A stretch of 15,584 nt of DNA from an uncultured Eubacteriales bacterium. GTDB lineage: Bacteria > Bacillota > Clostridia > Lachnospirales > Anaerotignaceae. The notes beneath the pieces are model-generated. The model had not been told where the DNA came from. It ran no database searches and saw only the letters and a list, made by a program, of their open reading frames with translations. Every line of letters starts with the position of its first letter. Position 1 is the stretch's first letter. The stretch lies in NCBI GenBank assembly GCA_902406135.1, contig CABPCX010000015.1:1-15584 (forward strand). The letters are read 5' to 3'. A program made the position numbers and the translations under genes. Positions 1 to 5,893 of the stretch are shown here, one piece after another.

Positions 1-240
1 GCTTTGAACGAGTTTATCTATATAACTGTCAGCGGAATGGAAAGGGACACCACACATGGGTGCCCTCTCCGGCTGGCCCCAGTCTTTTCCCGTAAGAGTA
101 AGTCCAAGTACCCTGGAGCCTATTACCGCATCGTCAAAAAATAATTCGTAAAAGTCGCCTAATCGGAAAAACAGCAGACAATGTCTATATCTATTTTTTA
201 TTTCAAAATACTGCTCCATCATCGGTGTTACTTTCGCCAT
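1..240 (-). CDS. mutS: DNA mismatch repair protein MutS, N-terminal fragment
   Basis: MutS recognises base mismatches and small loops and starts mismatch repair with MutL in the cytoplasm. Only the first 80 codons are present; the gene runs off the left edge of the window. The visible part is the start of the mismatch-recognition domain I: an opening [11 protein letters not shown], then [14 protein letters not shown], where Phe30-x-Glu32 corresponds to the Phe-x-Glu motif that stacks on the mismatch, then LTLTGKD and [17 protein letters not shown]. All are characteristic of MutS1 rather than MutS2. The start is an ATG at 240-238 with an AAGAGGGG ribosome binding site just upstream. It lies 60 nt downstream of the RicA-like gene with no terminator seen between, so it is probably the third gene of the miaB operon. 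The ATPase domain is outside the window and cannot be judged. Confidence 0.95.
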   Translation of the reverse strand, partial: MAKVTPMMEQYFEIKNRYRHCLLFFRLGDFYELFFDDAVIGSRVLGLTLTGKDWGQPERAPMCGVPFHSADSYIDKLVQS

Positions 241-300
241 TTTTATCCCCTCTTAAACGTCGTTTACGTTACTTAAAAATTCTCTGCCAGTCAAAACTTA

Positions 301-696
301 TTAGTGGCATCCGCTGCATGTTGAACATCCGCCGCCGCATCCGCCAGCATTTTCAGGTGTAAGTGAGTTCTGAACAGCTGTCATAATGATGTTGTAGATG
401 CTCTGAATGTATTCGTTGAAATCGCTTTCAGCTTTGTAAAGAGCGCCTGATGTTCCGTGGTTTCTTATGTCGTTGTTGAGCTTGTTTATTTCATCATAGA
501 ATGCGTCTTTTTCTTCATCTGTTACTGTTCCCTGAACAAGTCTGTCCTGGAATGCATTCTGTTTGTTTACATACTCCTGAACCATCTGCTGTGCAACTAA
601 ATCTTCATCATATGCTTTTTTAGCAACTTTGAAAGCCTGTCCGTATTCAGAATTTATAAGTTCCTCTGCTAATTTTCTAGCTGTCTGTTCTACCAT
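301..696 (-). CDS. YlbF/YmcA (RicA-like) family protein with cysteine-rich C-terminal tail
   Basis: This 131-residue, predicted mostly helical protein belongs to the YlbF/YmcA family (DUF964). The family assignment rests on the N-terminal pattern of a short helix followed by EY-x-A-x-KVAKKAYDED and a charged helical middle, and on position: it sits between miaB and mutS, as ymcA (ricA) does near miaB and mutS in Bacillus subtilis. In B. subtilis RicA, RicF (YlbF) and RicT (YaaT) form a complex that carries [4Fe-4S] clusters and helps RNase Y process mRNA. The last 14 residues, GGCGGGCSTCSGCH, hold four cysteines and a histidine, a plausible metal or Fe-S ligand set. Its ATG is 5 nt after the miaB stop and its ribosome binding site (AGGAG/AAGGAT) lies within the last miaB codons, so translation is probably coupled. 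Function as RicA is inference; it could equally be the RicF paralogue. Confidence 0.8.
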   Translation of the reverse strand: MVEQTARKLAEELINSEYGQAFKVAKKAYDEDLVAQQMVQEYVNKQNAFQDRLVQGTVTDEEKDAFYDEINKLNNDIRNHGTSGALYKAESDFNEYIQSIYNIIMTAVQNSLTPENAGGCGGGCSTCSGCH

Positions 697-701
697 TATT
701 A

Positions 702-2123
702 TTACATCCTTTCTCCTATTAAATAGAATATTTTATTTTGTATTATTTTAACAGGTATAACCTGTCCTATTAACTCTTCTGAGCCCTCAAAATGTACCAG
801 TGAATTTCTTTCTGTTCTTCCTGTAACCATTTTGGAGTCCTGTCTGTTTACTTCCTCAACAAGTACGTTTTCAACTGTTCCAACAAGACTTTCACTTATT
901 TTTTCTACTCCGGCATTAACATGCTCAAGAAGTCTGTTGAATCTTTCCTTTGCAGTCTCCTCATCTATCTGATTTTCCATTACAGCAGCGGGAGTACCTG
1001 TTCTTTTTGAATATAAAAACGTAAATGCAGTTGAATATCCTACCTTGTCAACAACATCAAGGGTTTCCTGGAAATCTTCTTCTGTTTCACCGGGGAATCC
1101 CACGATTATATCGGTACTTATAAGTATATCCGGAATTTCCTTTCTTATTTTATCAACAAGTTCAAGGTATTTTTCCTTTGTATATCTTCTGTTCATCTTA
1201 TCAAGTATGGCTGTGCTTCCTGACTGCACGGGAAGATGAAGGTAATTGCATACCTTGTCACAGTCTCTCATTGCCTCGATAAGTTCATCGGAAAGGTCCT
1301 TAGGATGAGATGTCATAAATCTTATTCTCTCGATTCCGTCTATCTCATTTATCATTCTGAGAAGTTCAGCAAAGGTTACCGGTTTTTCAAGGGTCTTTCC
1401 ATAGCTGTTGACATTCTGGCCAAGGAGCATTATTTCCTTTACTCCTTCTTTTGCGAGACCTCTTATTTCGTTTAATATGTCTTCGGCTTCTCTGCTTCTT
1501 TCTCTTCCCCTTACATAGGGAACTATACAGTAACTGCAAAAATTGTTGCAGCCATACATTATGTTTACACTGGCTTTAAACGGTATCTTTCTTATGCTTC
1601 TGAAATCTTCCATTATCTCGCCGTGTTCCTGCCATATATCATAGATAGTATCGCCTGTTTCCATATTGGTAAGCATAAGCGTAGGCAGTTTATATATGTT
1701 GAATGTTCCAAATACTATATCAACATTTCTGTATGACTTCTTTATCTTTTTAAGCACACTTTCCTGCTGCATCATACATCCGCAAAGGGCTATTTTTATA
1801 TCGGGATTTTTCTCTTTGTAGTATTTGAGATATCCAAGTCTGCCGTATACTTTTTCTTCGGCATTTTCCCTTATACAGCAGGTGTTATAAAGAATAAAGT
1901 CAGCCTCATTCTCATTTTCGGTATGCTCATATCCCATATCAGTAAGCATATATGAAAGCTTTTCAGAATCATGGGCATTCATCTGGCATCCGGTAGTAAA
2001 AATGAAATATTTCTTTTTTCTTCCTGTCTCTTCCGTGTATTTGTCATTTATGGCTCTGATTTTACTCATAGCTTCTTTCTGCATTTCAAGTTCTTCGTCA
2101 TGTACGATATTTCTTTCAGACAA
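702..2123 (-). CDS. miaB: tRNA-2-methylthio-N6-dimethylallyladenosine synthase MiaB
   Basis: MiaB adds a methylthio group to i6A37 of tRNAs reading UNN codons, using two [4Fe-4S] clusters and SAM. The 473-residue protein has the UPF0004 domain first, with the auxiliary-cluster cysteines in TTGCQMN (Cys46), NTCCIRE (Cys82) and LCGCMMQ (Cys116). The radical SAM motif C-x3-C-x2-C follows at Cys192, Cys196 and Cys199 (GCNNFCSYC), and the C-terminal 60-70 residues fit a TRAM RNA-binding domain. Length and motif set match MiaB better than RimO or MtaB, although the N-terminus carries about 38 extra residues before the first domain. The start codon is TTG at 2123-2121, chosen because AAGGTGG lies 8 nt upstream; the next in-frame ATG (residue 14) has no comparable site. 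It heads the operon miaB, RicA-like gene, mutS. Confidence 0.95.
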   Translation of the reverse strand: MSERNIVHDEELEMQKEAMSKIRAINDKYTEETGRKKKYFIFTTGCQMNAHDSEKLSYMLTDMGYEHTENENEADFILYNTCCIRENAEEKVYGRLGYLKYYKEKNPDIKIALCGCMMQQESVLKKIKKSYRNVDIVFGTFNIYKLPTLMLTNMETGDTIYDIWQEHGEIMEDFRSIRKIPFKASVNIMYGCNNFCSYCIVPYVRGRERSREAEDILNEIRGLAKEGVKEIMLLGQNVNSYGKTLEKPVTFAELLRMINEIDGIERIRFMTSHPKDLSDELIEAMRDCDKVCNYLHLPVQSGSTAILDKMNRRYTKEKYLELVDKIRKEIPDILISTDIIVGFPGETEEDFQETLDVVDKVGYSTAFTFLYSKRTGTPAAVMENQIDEETAKERFNRLLEHVNAGVEKISESLVGTVENVLVEEVNRQDSKMVTGRTERNSLVHFEGSEELIGQVIPVKIIQNKIFYLIGERM

Positions 2124-2131
2124 TTTTCAAA

Positions 2132-2170
2132 CCACCTTAAAATATTAATGGTGGACATATATCCACAGTA
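2132..2170 (-). promoter_or_regulatory. miaB 5' leader with two competing hairpins, one covering the ribosome binding site
   Basis: Reading the transcript, GUGGA (2155-2151) can pair with... its partner UCCAC arm; in plus coordinates the arms are 2151-2155 and 2162-2166, forming a hairpin at the very 5' end of the predicted mRNA. A second hairpin pairs CCACC (plus 2150-2154 read on the minus strand) with the GGUGG of the ribosome binding site AAGGUGG (2138-2132), helped by UUAA/UUAA pairs inside. Both helices use the same CCAC segment, so they exclude each other. The pairing is visible in the sequence; a switching role is inference. Confidence 0.4.
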
Positions 2171-2176
2171 TATTTA

Positions 2177-2205
2177 AGTATATCACATAAAACCCGTATA
2201 CTCAA
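2177..2205 (-). promoter_or_regulatory. SigA-type promoter of the miaB operon
   Basis: The -35 box TTGAGT (2205-2200) is followed by a 17-nt spacer and the -10 box TATACT (2182-2177), preceded by TG one base away (extended -10, TGATATACT). Transcription should begin near 2170, giving a leader of about 47 nt before the TTG start. A second TATACT occurs 10 nt downstream (2172-2167) but without a matching -35. The promoter lies about 35 bp from the end of the repeat array. Confidence 0.7.
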
Positions 2206-2240
2206 TATTTTTCGCAACATTTCATATTAATCTAGTATGA

Positions 2241-2953
2241 ATTGAGCGCGACCACCGCCAGTGGCGGATGAAGGGAGGACGAAATTCCGTGAAAAACTAG
2301 TGATTCGAGCTTTTTGCGATGAATCACGCCGATTTTGAACGGAGTTATTGAGCGCAACCGCCGCCAGTGGCGGATAAAGGGAGCGCGAAATTCCGTGAAA
2401 AACTAGTGATTCGAGCTTTTTGCGATGAATCACGCCGATTTTGAACGGAGTTATTGAGCGCAACCGCCGCCAGTGGCGGATAAAGGGAGCGCGAAATTCC
2501 GTGAAAAACTAGTGATTCGAGCTTTTTGCGATGAATCACGCCGATTTTGAACGGAGCTATTGACCCGACCGCTGCTTGTGGGAGAAATAAGCTCGACCGC
2601 TGCCTGCGGCAGAATCGAACTTGACCGCCGCCGGTGGCGGATGAAGGGAAAGTGAGATTCCGTGAGATACCAGCAGTACGAACCTTTGTGAGTAATGCGC
2701 CCATATCGAACGGAGTTTTAAGGGAGAGCGACTTTCTGTGAGATACAAGTGATGCGAGCGGCAGTGAAACAGCACGCCGATTTCGAACAGAGTACAGCAG
2801 TGAGATTCCGTGAGATACTAGCAGTACGAACTTTTGTGAGTAATACGCCGATTTCGAACAGCGTTTTAAGGGAGCGCGAAATTCTATGAGTTCCGATGGA
2901 TCGAGAGCTTTTGTGAGCGAGACGAGTTAAACGAACAGAGCTATTGACCCGAC
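2241..2953. repeat. Tandem array of 106-bp structured repeat units, decaying toward pnp
   Basis: Three units of exactly 106 bp lie head to tail at 2241-2346, 2347-2452 and 2453-2558. Units 2 and 3 differ at one base; unit 1 differs from unit 2 at about five. Diverged units follow: 2559-2717 (with an expanded head), 2718-2793, 2794-2865 and 2866-2942, then an 11-bp stub of the next head. Each intact unit has a head hairpin (CCGCC-AGT-GGCGG) and a body with inner arms GTGATTC/GAATCAC inside outer arms ATTCCGT/ACGGAGT (one G-T pair). The array is visibly richer in G+C than its flanks. 106 is not a multiple of three, so no single reading frame persists through the units; open frames on both strands here look accidental. 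The units resemble dispersed intergenic repeats I associate with gut Clostridia, but that is from memory and unverified. Confidence 0.9.
2567..2650. repeat. 28-bp minisatellite of the array's hairpin head
   Basis: Within the expanded fourth unit, the head motif beginning GACCGC recurs at 2567, 2595 and 2623, exactly 28 bp apart. The three copies have different but mostly still pairing stems: CTGCT/GGGAG (imperfect), CTGCC/GGCAG and CCGCC/GGCGG. The C-G to T-A change at the second stem position occurs on both arms, which keeps pairing. Confidence 0.75.
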
Positions 2954-3083
2954 TTTATATCTATTCATATTACTCGCAAATTTCTGTATACAGAAGTAAT
3001 TCGACTTGTTTCGACAAAACATATATCTCATAATAAATCAAAATAAAGTCCAAGTTTCTTCTTCCCCTTTTCCACCCAATACA
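2954..3083. other. AT-rich spacer between pnp terminator and repeat array, with one 14-bp palindrome
   Basis: No gene, convincing promoter or RNA is visible here. The only marked structure is the perfect palindrome TTCTGTATACAGAA at 2982-2995, loosely flanked by TTACT and AGTAA. It could be a protein-binding dyad or chance; it is not a known operator that I recognise. Confidence 0.4.
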
Positions 3084-3107
3084 AAAGGCACGCCTAAGCG
3101 TGCCTTT
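3084..3107 (-). terminator. Rho-independent terminator of pnp
   Basis: A perfect 10-bp stem AAAGGCACGC / GCGTGCCTTT with the 4-nt loop TTAG begins 12 nt after the pnp stop codon. The 3' arm runs into TTTTGTATT. The stem is strong, the T tract short, and it should end the rpsO-pnp transcript before the repeat array. Confidence 0.85.
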
Positions 3108-3118
3108 AATGTTTTTAA

Positions 3119-5221
3119 TTATTTATCAGCATCTTTAATTGAGAAGTTAAGTCTGCCGTGGTCGTCAATTTCAAGGAGTTTAACTCTTACTTTGTCGCCT
3201 ACGTTAACTACATCTTCAACCTTAGCTGTTCTCTTTTCAGCAAGTTTTGAAATGTGGATAAGACCTTCTTTTCCGGGAGCAATCTCAACAAATGCACCGA
3301 ATGTCATAAGTCTTGTTATTGTTCCGTTATAAGTCTTTCCTGTTTCAGGCTCAAGTACGATAAGGTTTATCATATCCATTGCTTTCTGGATATTTGCCAT
3401 ATCTGTACCTTTGATGAATATTCTTCCATCATCTTCAGTATCGATTTCGCACTGGCTTTCCTCGATAATCTTCTTGATAACCTTTCCTCTTGCTCCGATA
3501 ACTTCAGCTATCTTCTCAACGTCGATAGTCATTGTAGCCATCTTAGGTGCATAAGGTGAAAGTTCTTTTCTTGGTTCAGGTATAGCCTTAAGCATTACCT
3601 CGTCAATGATATAGTTTCTTGCTCTGTGTGTCTGAGCAATGGCGTCTTCAATAATCTTGAATGTAAGACCATGGATCTTCATATCCATCTGGATAGCTGT
3701 GATACCTTCCTTTGTACCTGCAACCTTGAAGTCCATATCTCCGAAGAAGTCCTCAAGACCCTGGATGTCTGTAAGCATAACGTAATCATCATCGTTATCG
3801 CCTGTTACAAGACCAACTGAAATACCTGCTACAGGACGTTTGATGGGAACACCTGCTGCCATAAGTGAAAGTGTGCTTCCGCAGATACTTGCCTGAGATG
3901 TTGAACCGTTTGAGCTCATAATATCTGATACAAGTCTGATTGCGTAAGGGAATTCTTCTTCACTGGGGATAACAGGAAGGAGAGCCTTTTCCGCAAGGGC
4001 ACCATGTCCGATTTCACGTCTTCCGGGACCTCTTGAAGTCTTAGCTTCACCTGTTGAGTATCCGGGCATATTGTAGTGGTGAATATATCTCTTTGATACT
4101 TCTGAAGTATCAAGACCGTCAAGTCTCTGGATTTCACTCATAGCTCCGAGTGTTGTAACTGTAAGAGCCTGAGTCTGTCCTCTTGTGAAGAGGGCTGAAC
4201 CGTGAGTTCTGGGAAGAATGTCTACTTCAGCAGCAAGGGGTCTGATTTCCTCAAGACCACGTCCGTCGGGACGTTTGTGCTCTCTTAAGATCATTCTTCT
4301 TACAGTCATCTTTTCAAATTTATAGATAGTCTCATCAATGAGTGCAGGAATATCTGTATCTTCATCAACAAGAACTGCTATTGCATCAGTAAGTTCTTCA
4401 TTTACCTTTTCTGTTATTTCTCTGATAGCCTGGTCTCTTTCCTGTTTAAGTTCTTTATAAACAGCAACTTCCATAGCTTCATCTGTTATATACTCGGAAA
4501 TGAGTTTATAAACATCTTCGGGAATAACATGCTCTGTATATTCCTGAAGGGGTTTGCCTTCTTTTTCATGGATTTCATTAATGAAATCGATAACTTCGCC
4601 ATTTACCTTATGAGCAAGTTTGATGGCATCAAGCATAAGGTCATCGGGAATTTCATCGGCGCCCGCTTCAATCATCATTACCTTATCCTTTGTTGATGAA
4701 ACAGTAAGGTTAAGTCTGCTGATTTCTCTCTGAGCTGCTGTGGGGTTAACTACGAGTTCGCCGTCACAGTAACCGATAGATACGGATGACATTGTGTCAA
4801 CAAAAGGTATATCGGATATGATAAGGGCAATTGATGAAGCAATCATTTCAGGTGAGCAGTCCTGGTCAACTGACATAACTGTTGCTACAATTGCAACGTC
4901 ATTTCTGTAATCCTTGGGGAAAAGAGGACGAAGGGGTCTGTCTATACATCTTGATGTAAGTATAGCCTTTTCACTGGGTCTGCCCTCTCTCTTTATGAAT
5001 CCTCCGGGGATTTTTCCAACTGAATAAAGTCTTTCCTCATAATCGATTGAAAGAGGGAAGAAGTCGATGCCGTCTCTGGGTTTGTCGGAAGCTGTTGCTG
5101 TTACAAGTACTACAGTATCGCCATAGAATACAAGGGCAGCGCCGTTTGCCTGTTCGGCTACTCTTCCGATTTCAACGGAAAGCTTACGTCCGGCCAGTTC
5201 CATAGAGTATGTTCTGTACAT
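3119..5221 (-). CDS. pnp: Polyribonucleotide nucleotidyltransferase (PNPase)
   Basis: PNPase degrades RNA from the 3' end using phosphate, releasing nucleoside diphosphates, and works as a trimer in the cytoplasm. The 700-residue length is normal. Two RNase PH-like domains flank an all-helical linker (about residues 240-310). The catalytic segment of the second domain, DIQGLEDFFGDMDFKVAGT (485-503), retains Asp491, Asp497 and Lys499, equivalent to E. coli Asp486, Asp492 and Lys494. A KH domain follows (about 561-627, loop IGARGK) and an S1 domain closes the protein (628-700, TFGAFVEIAPGKEGLIHIS). The GARG loop departs from the common GPGG/GPSG. The ATG has the ribosome binding site AAGGAG 7 nt upstream. 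It follows rpsO as in many bacteria, has a long structured leader of its own, and ends at a strong terminator. Confidence 0.98.
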   Translation of the reverse strand: MYRTYSMELAGRKLSVEIGRVAEQANGAALVFYGDTVVLVTATASDKPRDGIDFFPLSIDYEERLYSVGKIPGGFIKREGRPSEKAILTSRCIDRPLRPLFPKDYRNDVAIVATVMSVDQDCSPEMIASSIALIISDIPFVDTMSSVSIGYCDGELVVNPTAAQREISRLNLTVSSTKDKVMMIEAGADEIPDDLMLDAIKLAHKVNGEVIDFINEIHEKEGKPLQEYTEHVIPEDVYKLISEYITDEAMEVAVYKELKQERDQAIREITEKVNEELTDAIAVLVDEDTDIPALIDETIYKFEKMTVRRMILREHKRPDGRGLEEIRPLAAEVDILPRTHGSALFTRGQTQALTVTTLGAMSEIQRLDGLDTSEVSKRYIHHYNMPGYSTGEAKTSRGPGRREIGHGALAEKALLPVIPSEEEFPYAIRLVSDIMSSNGSTSQASICGSTLSLMAAGVPIKRPVAGISVGLVTGDNDDDYVMLTDIQGLEDFFGDMDFKVAGTKEGITAIQMDMKIHGLTFKIIEDAIAQTHRARNYIIDEVMLKAIPEPRKELSPYAPKMATMTIDVEKIAEVIGARGKVIKKIIEESQCEIDTEDDGRIFIKGTDMANIQKAMDMINLIVLEPETGKTYNGTITRLMTFGAFVEIAPGKEGLIHISKLAEKRTAKVEDVVNVGDKVRVKLLEIDDHGRLNFSIKDADK

Positions 5222-5248
5222 AATTAATCTCCTTTTTTATTTATTTTT

Positions 5249-5366
5249 GAAGATATTGTGTAACTCACATAAACCCTGATGTGTTATCCGTAACACCATA
5301 AAAATACTGTCGAAGCCTCGGCGGCATTTCTATGGTGTCATAATTTATGTGAGTACATCCATCTTC
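5249..5366 (-). promoter_or_regulatory. Large folded 5' leader of pnp
   Basis: Nested inverted repeats span 118 nt between the rpsO terminator and the pnp ribosome binding site (5234-5229). The outer pair is GAAGAT/ATCTTC (5361-5366 with 5249-5254). The next is TGTA plus CTCACATAAA against TTTATGTGAG plus TACA with one bulge (5344-5357 with 5259-5273). Inside it are ACACCATA/TATGGTGT (5331-5338 with 5293-5300) and a competing small hairpin GTGTTA-CGGA-TAACAC (5281-5296). The long stem recalls the E. coli pnp leader, which RNase III cuts and PNPase then degrades to repress itself. The same mechanism here is inference. I see no convincing promoter between the rpsO terminator and this leader. 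Confidence 0.65.
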
Positions 5367-5378
5367 GGGTTGACATAA

Positions 5379-5428
5379 TTTAAAAAATTAAAAGAAATCC
5401 GGCCATACAGGAAACCGTATGCCCGGAT
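5379..5428 (-). terminator. Rho-independent terminator after rpsO
   Basis: The stem ATCCGG-G-CATAC-GG / CC-T-GTATG-G-CCGGAT (5397-5428), with one G-G mismatch, one bulged T and a TTT loop, is followed by a T-rich tail ending in TTTTTT. Because no separate pnp promoter is evident, read-through or processing here probably sets the rpsO to pnp ratio. Confidence 0.8.
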
Positions 5429-5507
5429 CTTAATGTTTGTGATATGCGTCAAAGGCGCAAGGCAAAACCTGTTTTCTTAAGAGAGTAAATAATATTAAAA
5501 ATCAAAA

Positions 5508-5774
5508 TTACTTTCTTAAGCCTAACTCACTGATGATAGCACGGTATCTTTCGATATCCTTATCTTTAAGGTATGCAAGTAAGCCTCTTCTCTGACCAAC
5601 CATCTTTAAAAGACCTCTTCTTGAGTGGTGGTCTTTCTTGTGCTCTTTAAGATGCTCTGTAAGAAGATCGATTCTTGCTGTTAAAAGAGCAATCTGAACT
5701 TCAGGTGAACCTGTGTCGTTAGGTGTTCTTCCGTATTTTTCGATAATTTCCTGTTTGTTGATTGTTGCTTTCAT
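5508..5774 (-). CDS. rpsO: 30S ribosomal protein S15
   Basis: S15 is a primary binding protein of the 16S rRNA central domain and nucleates assembly of the platform of the small subunit. The 88-residue protein is of standard length and shows the typical features: [15 protein letters not shown] near residues 21-35, [16 protein letters not shown] (rRNA-binding histidines and arginines) in the middle, and a C-terminal [21 protein letters not shown]. The ATG has a full AGGAGG 8 nt upstream. It has its own promoter inside the end of ribF and a leader of about 80 nt, and is followed by a terminator and pnp. S15 represses its own translation in several bacteria, so the leader may be its target. Confidence 0.98.
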   Translation of the reverse strand: MKATINKQEIIEKYGRTPNDTGSPEVQIALLTARIDLLTEHLKEHKKDHHSRRGLLKMVGQRRGLLAYLKDKDIERYRAIISELGLRK

Positions 5775-5858
5775 TAAAATATCCTCCTAAAAAATTATAT
5801 ATCGCCCAAGGCTAAGCCGCGGTTGGAGATTCCGTCTGCTGAACCAGGGTTTATCAAC
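5775..5858 (-). promoter_or_regulatory. rpsO leader, candidate S15 autoregulatory RNA
   Basis: The roughly 84-nt leader can form CCAA-GGC-TTA-GCC-TTGG (5806-5826, with an unpaired CCGC). The segment ATCTCC (5830-5825) can instead pair with GGAGGAT of the ribosome binding site region with one bulged G. The two pairings share bases, so they compete. Firmicutes are known to have S15-binding rpsO leaders. I cannot confirm that this fold matches the described three-way junction. Confidence 0.4.
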
Positions 5859-5864
5859 TCTTGA

Positions 5865-5893
5865 AGTATATCATATATTATTTTACTTTTCAA
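5865..5893 (-). promoter_or_regulatory. SigA-type promoter of rpsO within the end of ribF
   Basis: The -35 box TTGAAA (5893-5888) lies in the last ribF codons, followed by a 17-nt spacer and the extended -10 TGATATACT (box 5870-5865). Start of transcription is expected near 5858. It gives rpsO and pnp expression independent of the upstream operon. Confidence 0.75.

Noticed and set aside
2241..2558. Ten-codon plus-strand frame (MNHADFERSY) recurring in every intact unit
   Set aside because: It is short, lacks a ribosome binding site and follows from the repeat itself. Repetition of the DNA explains it without coding.
2227..2775. Open frames of 72-119 codons on the minus strand within the repeat array
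   Set aside because: They arise from tandem 106-bp units shifting frame from copy to copy; they have no ribosome binding site and their translations are repeats of the DNA units in different frames. They are probably not genes.
2241..2953. CRISPR array
   Set aside because: Units are 106 bp and contiguous, with no short conserved repeat separated by unique spacers, and no cas genes are nearby.
2241..2953. Insertion sequence or transposon remnant
   Set aside because: No transposase frame, terminal inverted repeats or target-site duplication could be seen; the structure is a simple tandem array.
5370..5398. Plus-strand TTGACA as a promoter between rpsO and pnp
   Set aside because: A suitable -10 is lacking at 16-18 bp, and no plus-strand gene follows; the bases belong to the T-rich tail of the rpsO terminator read backwards.
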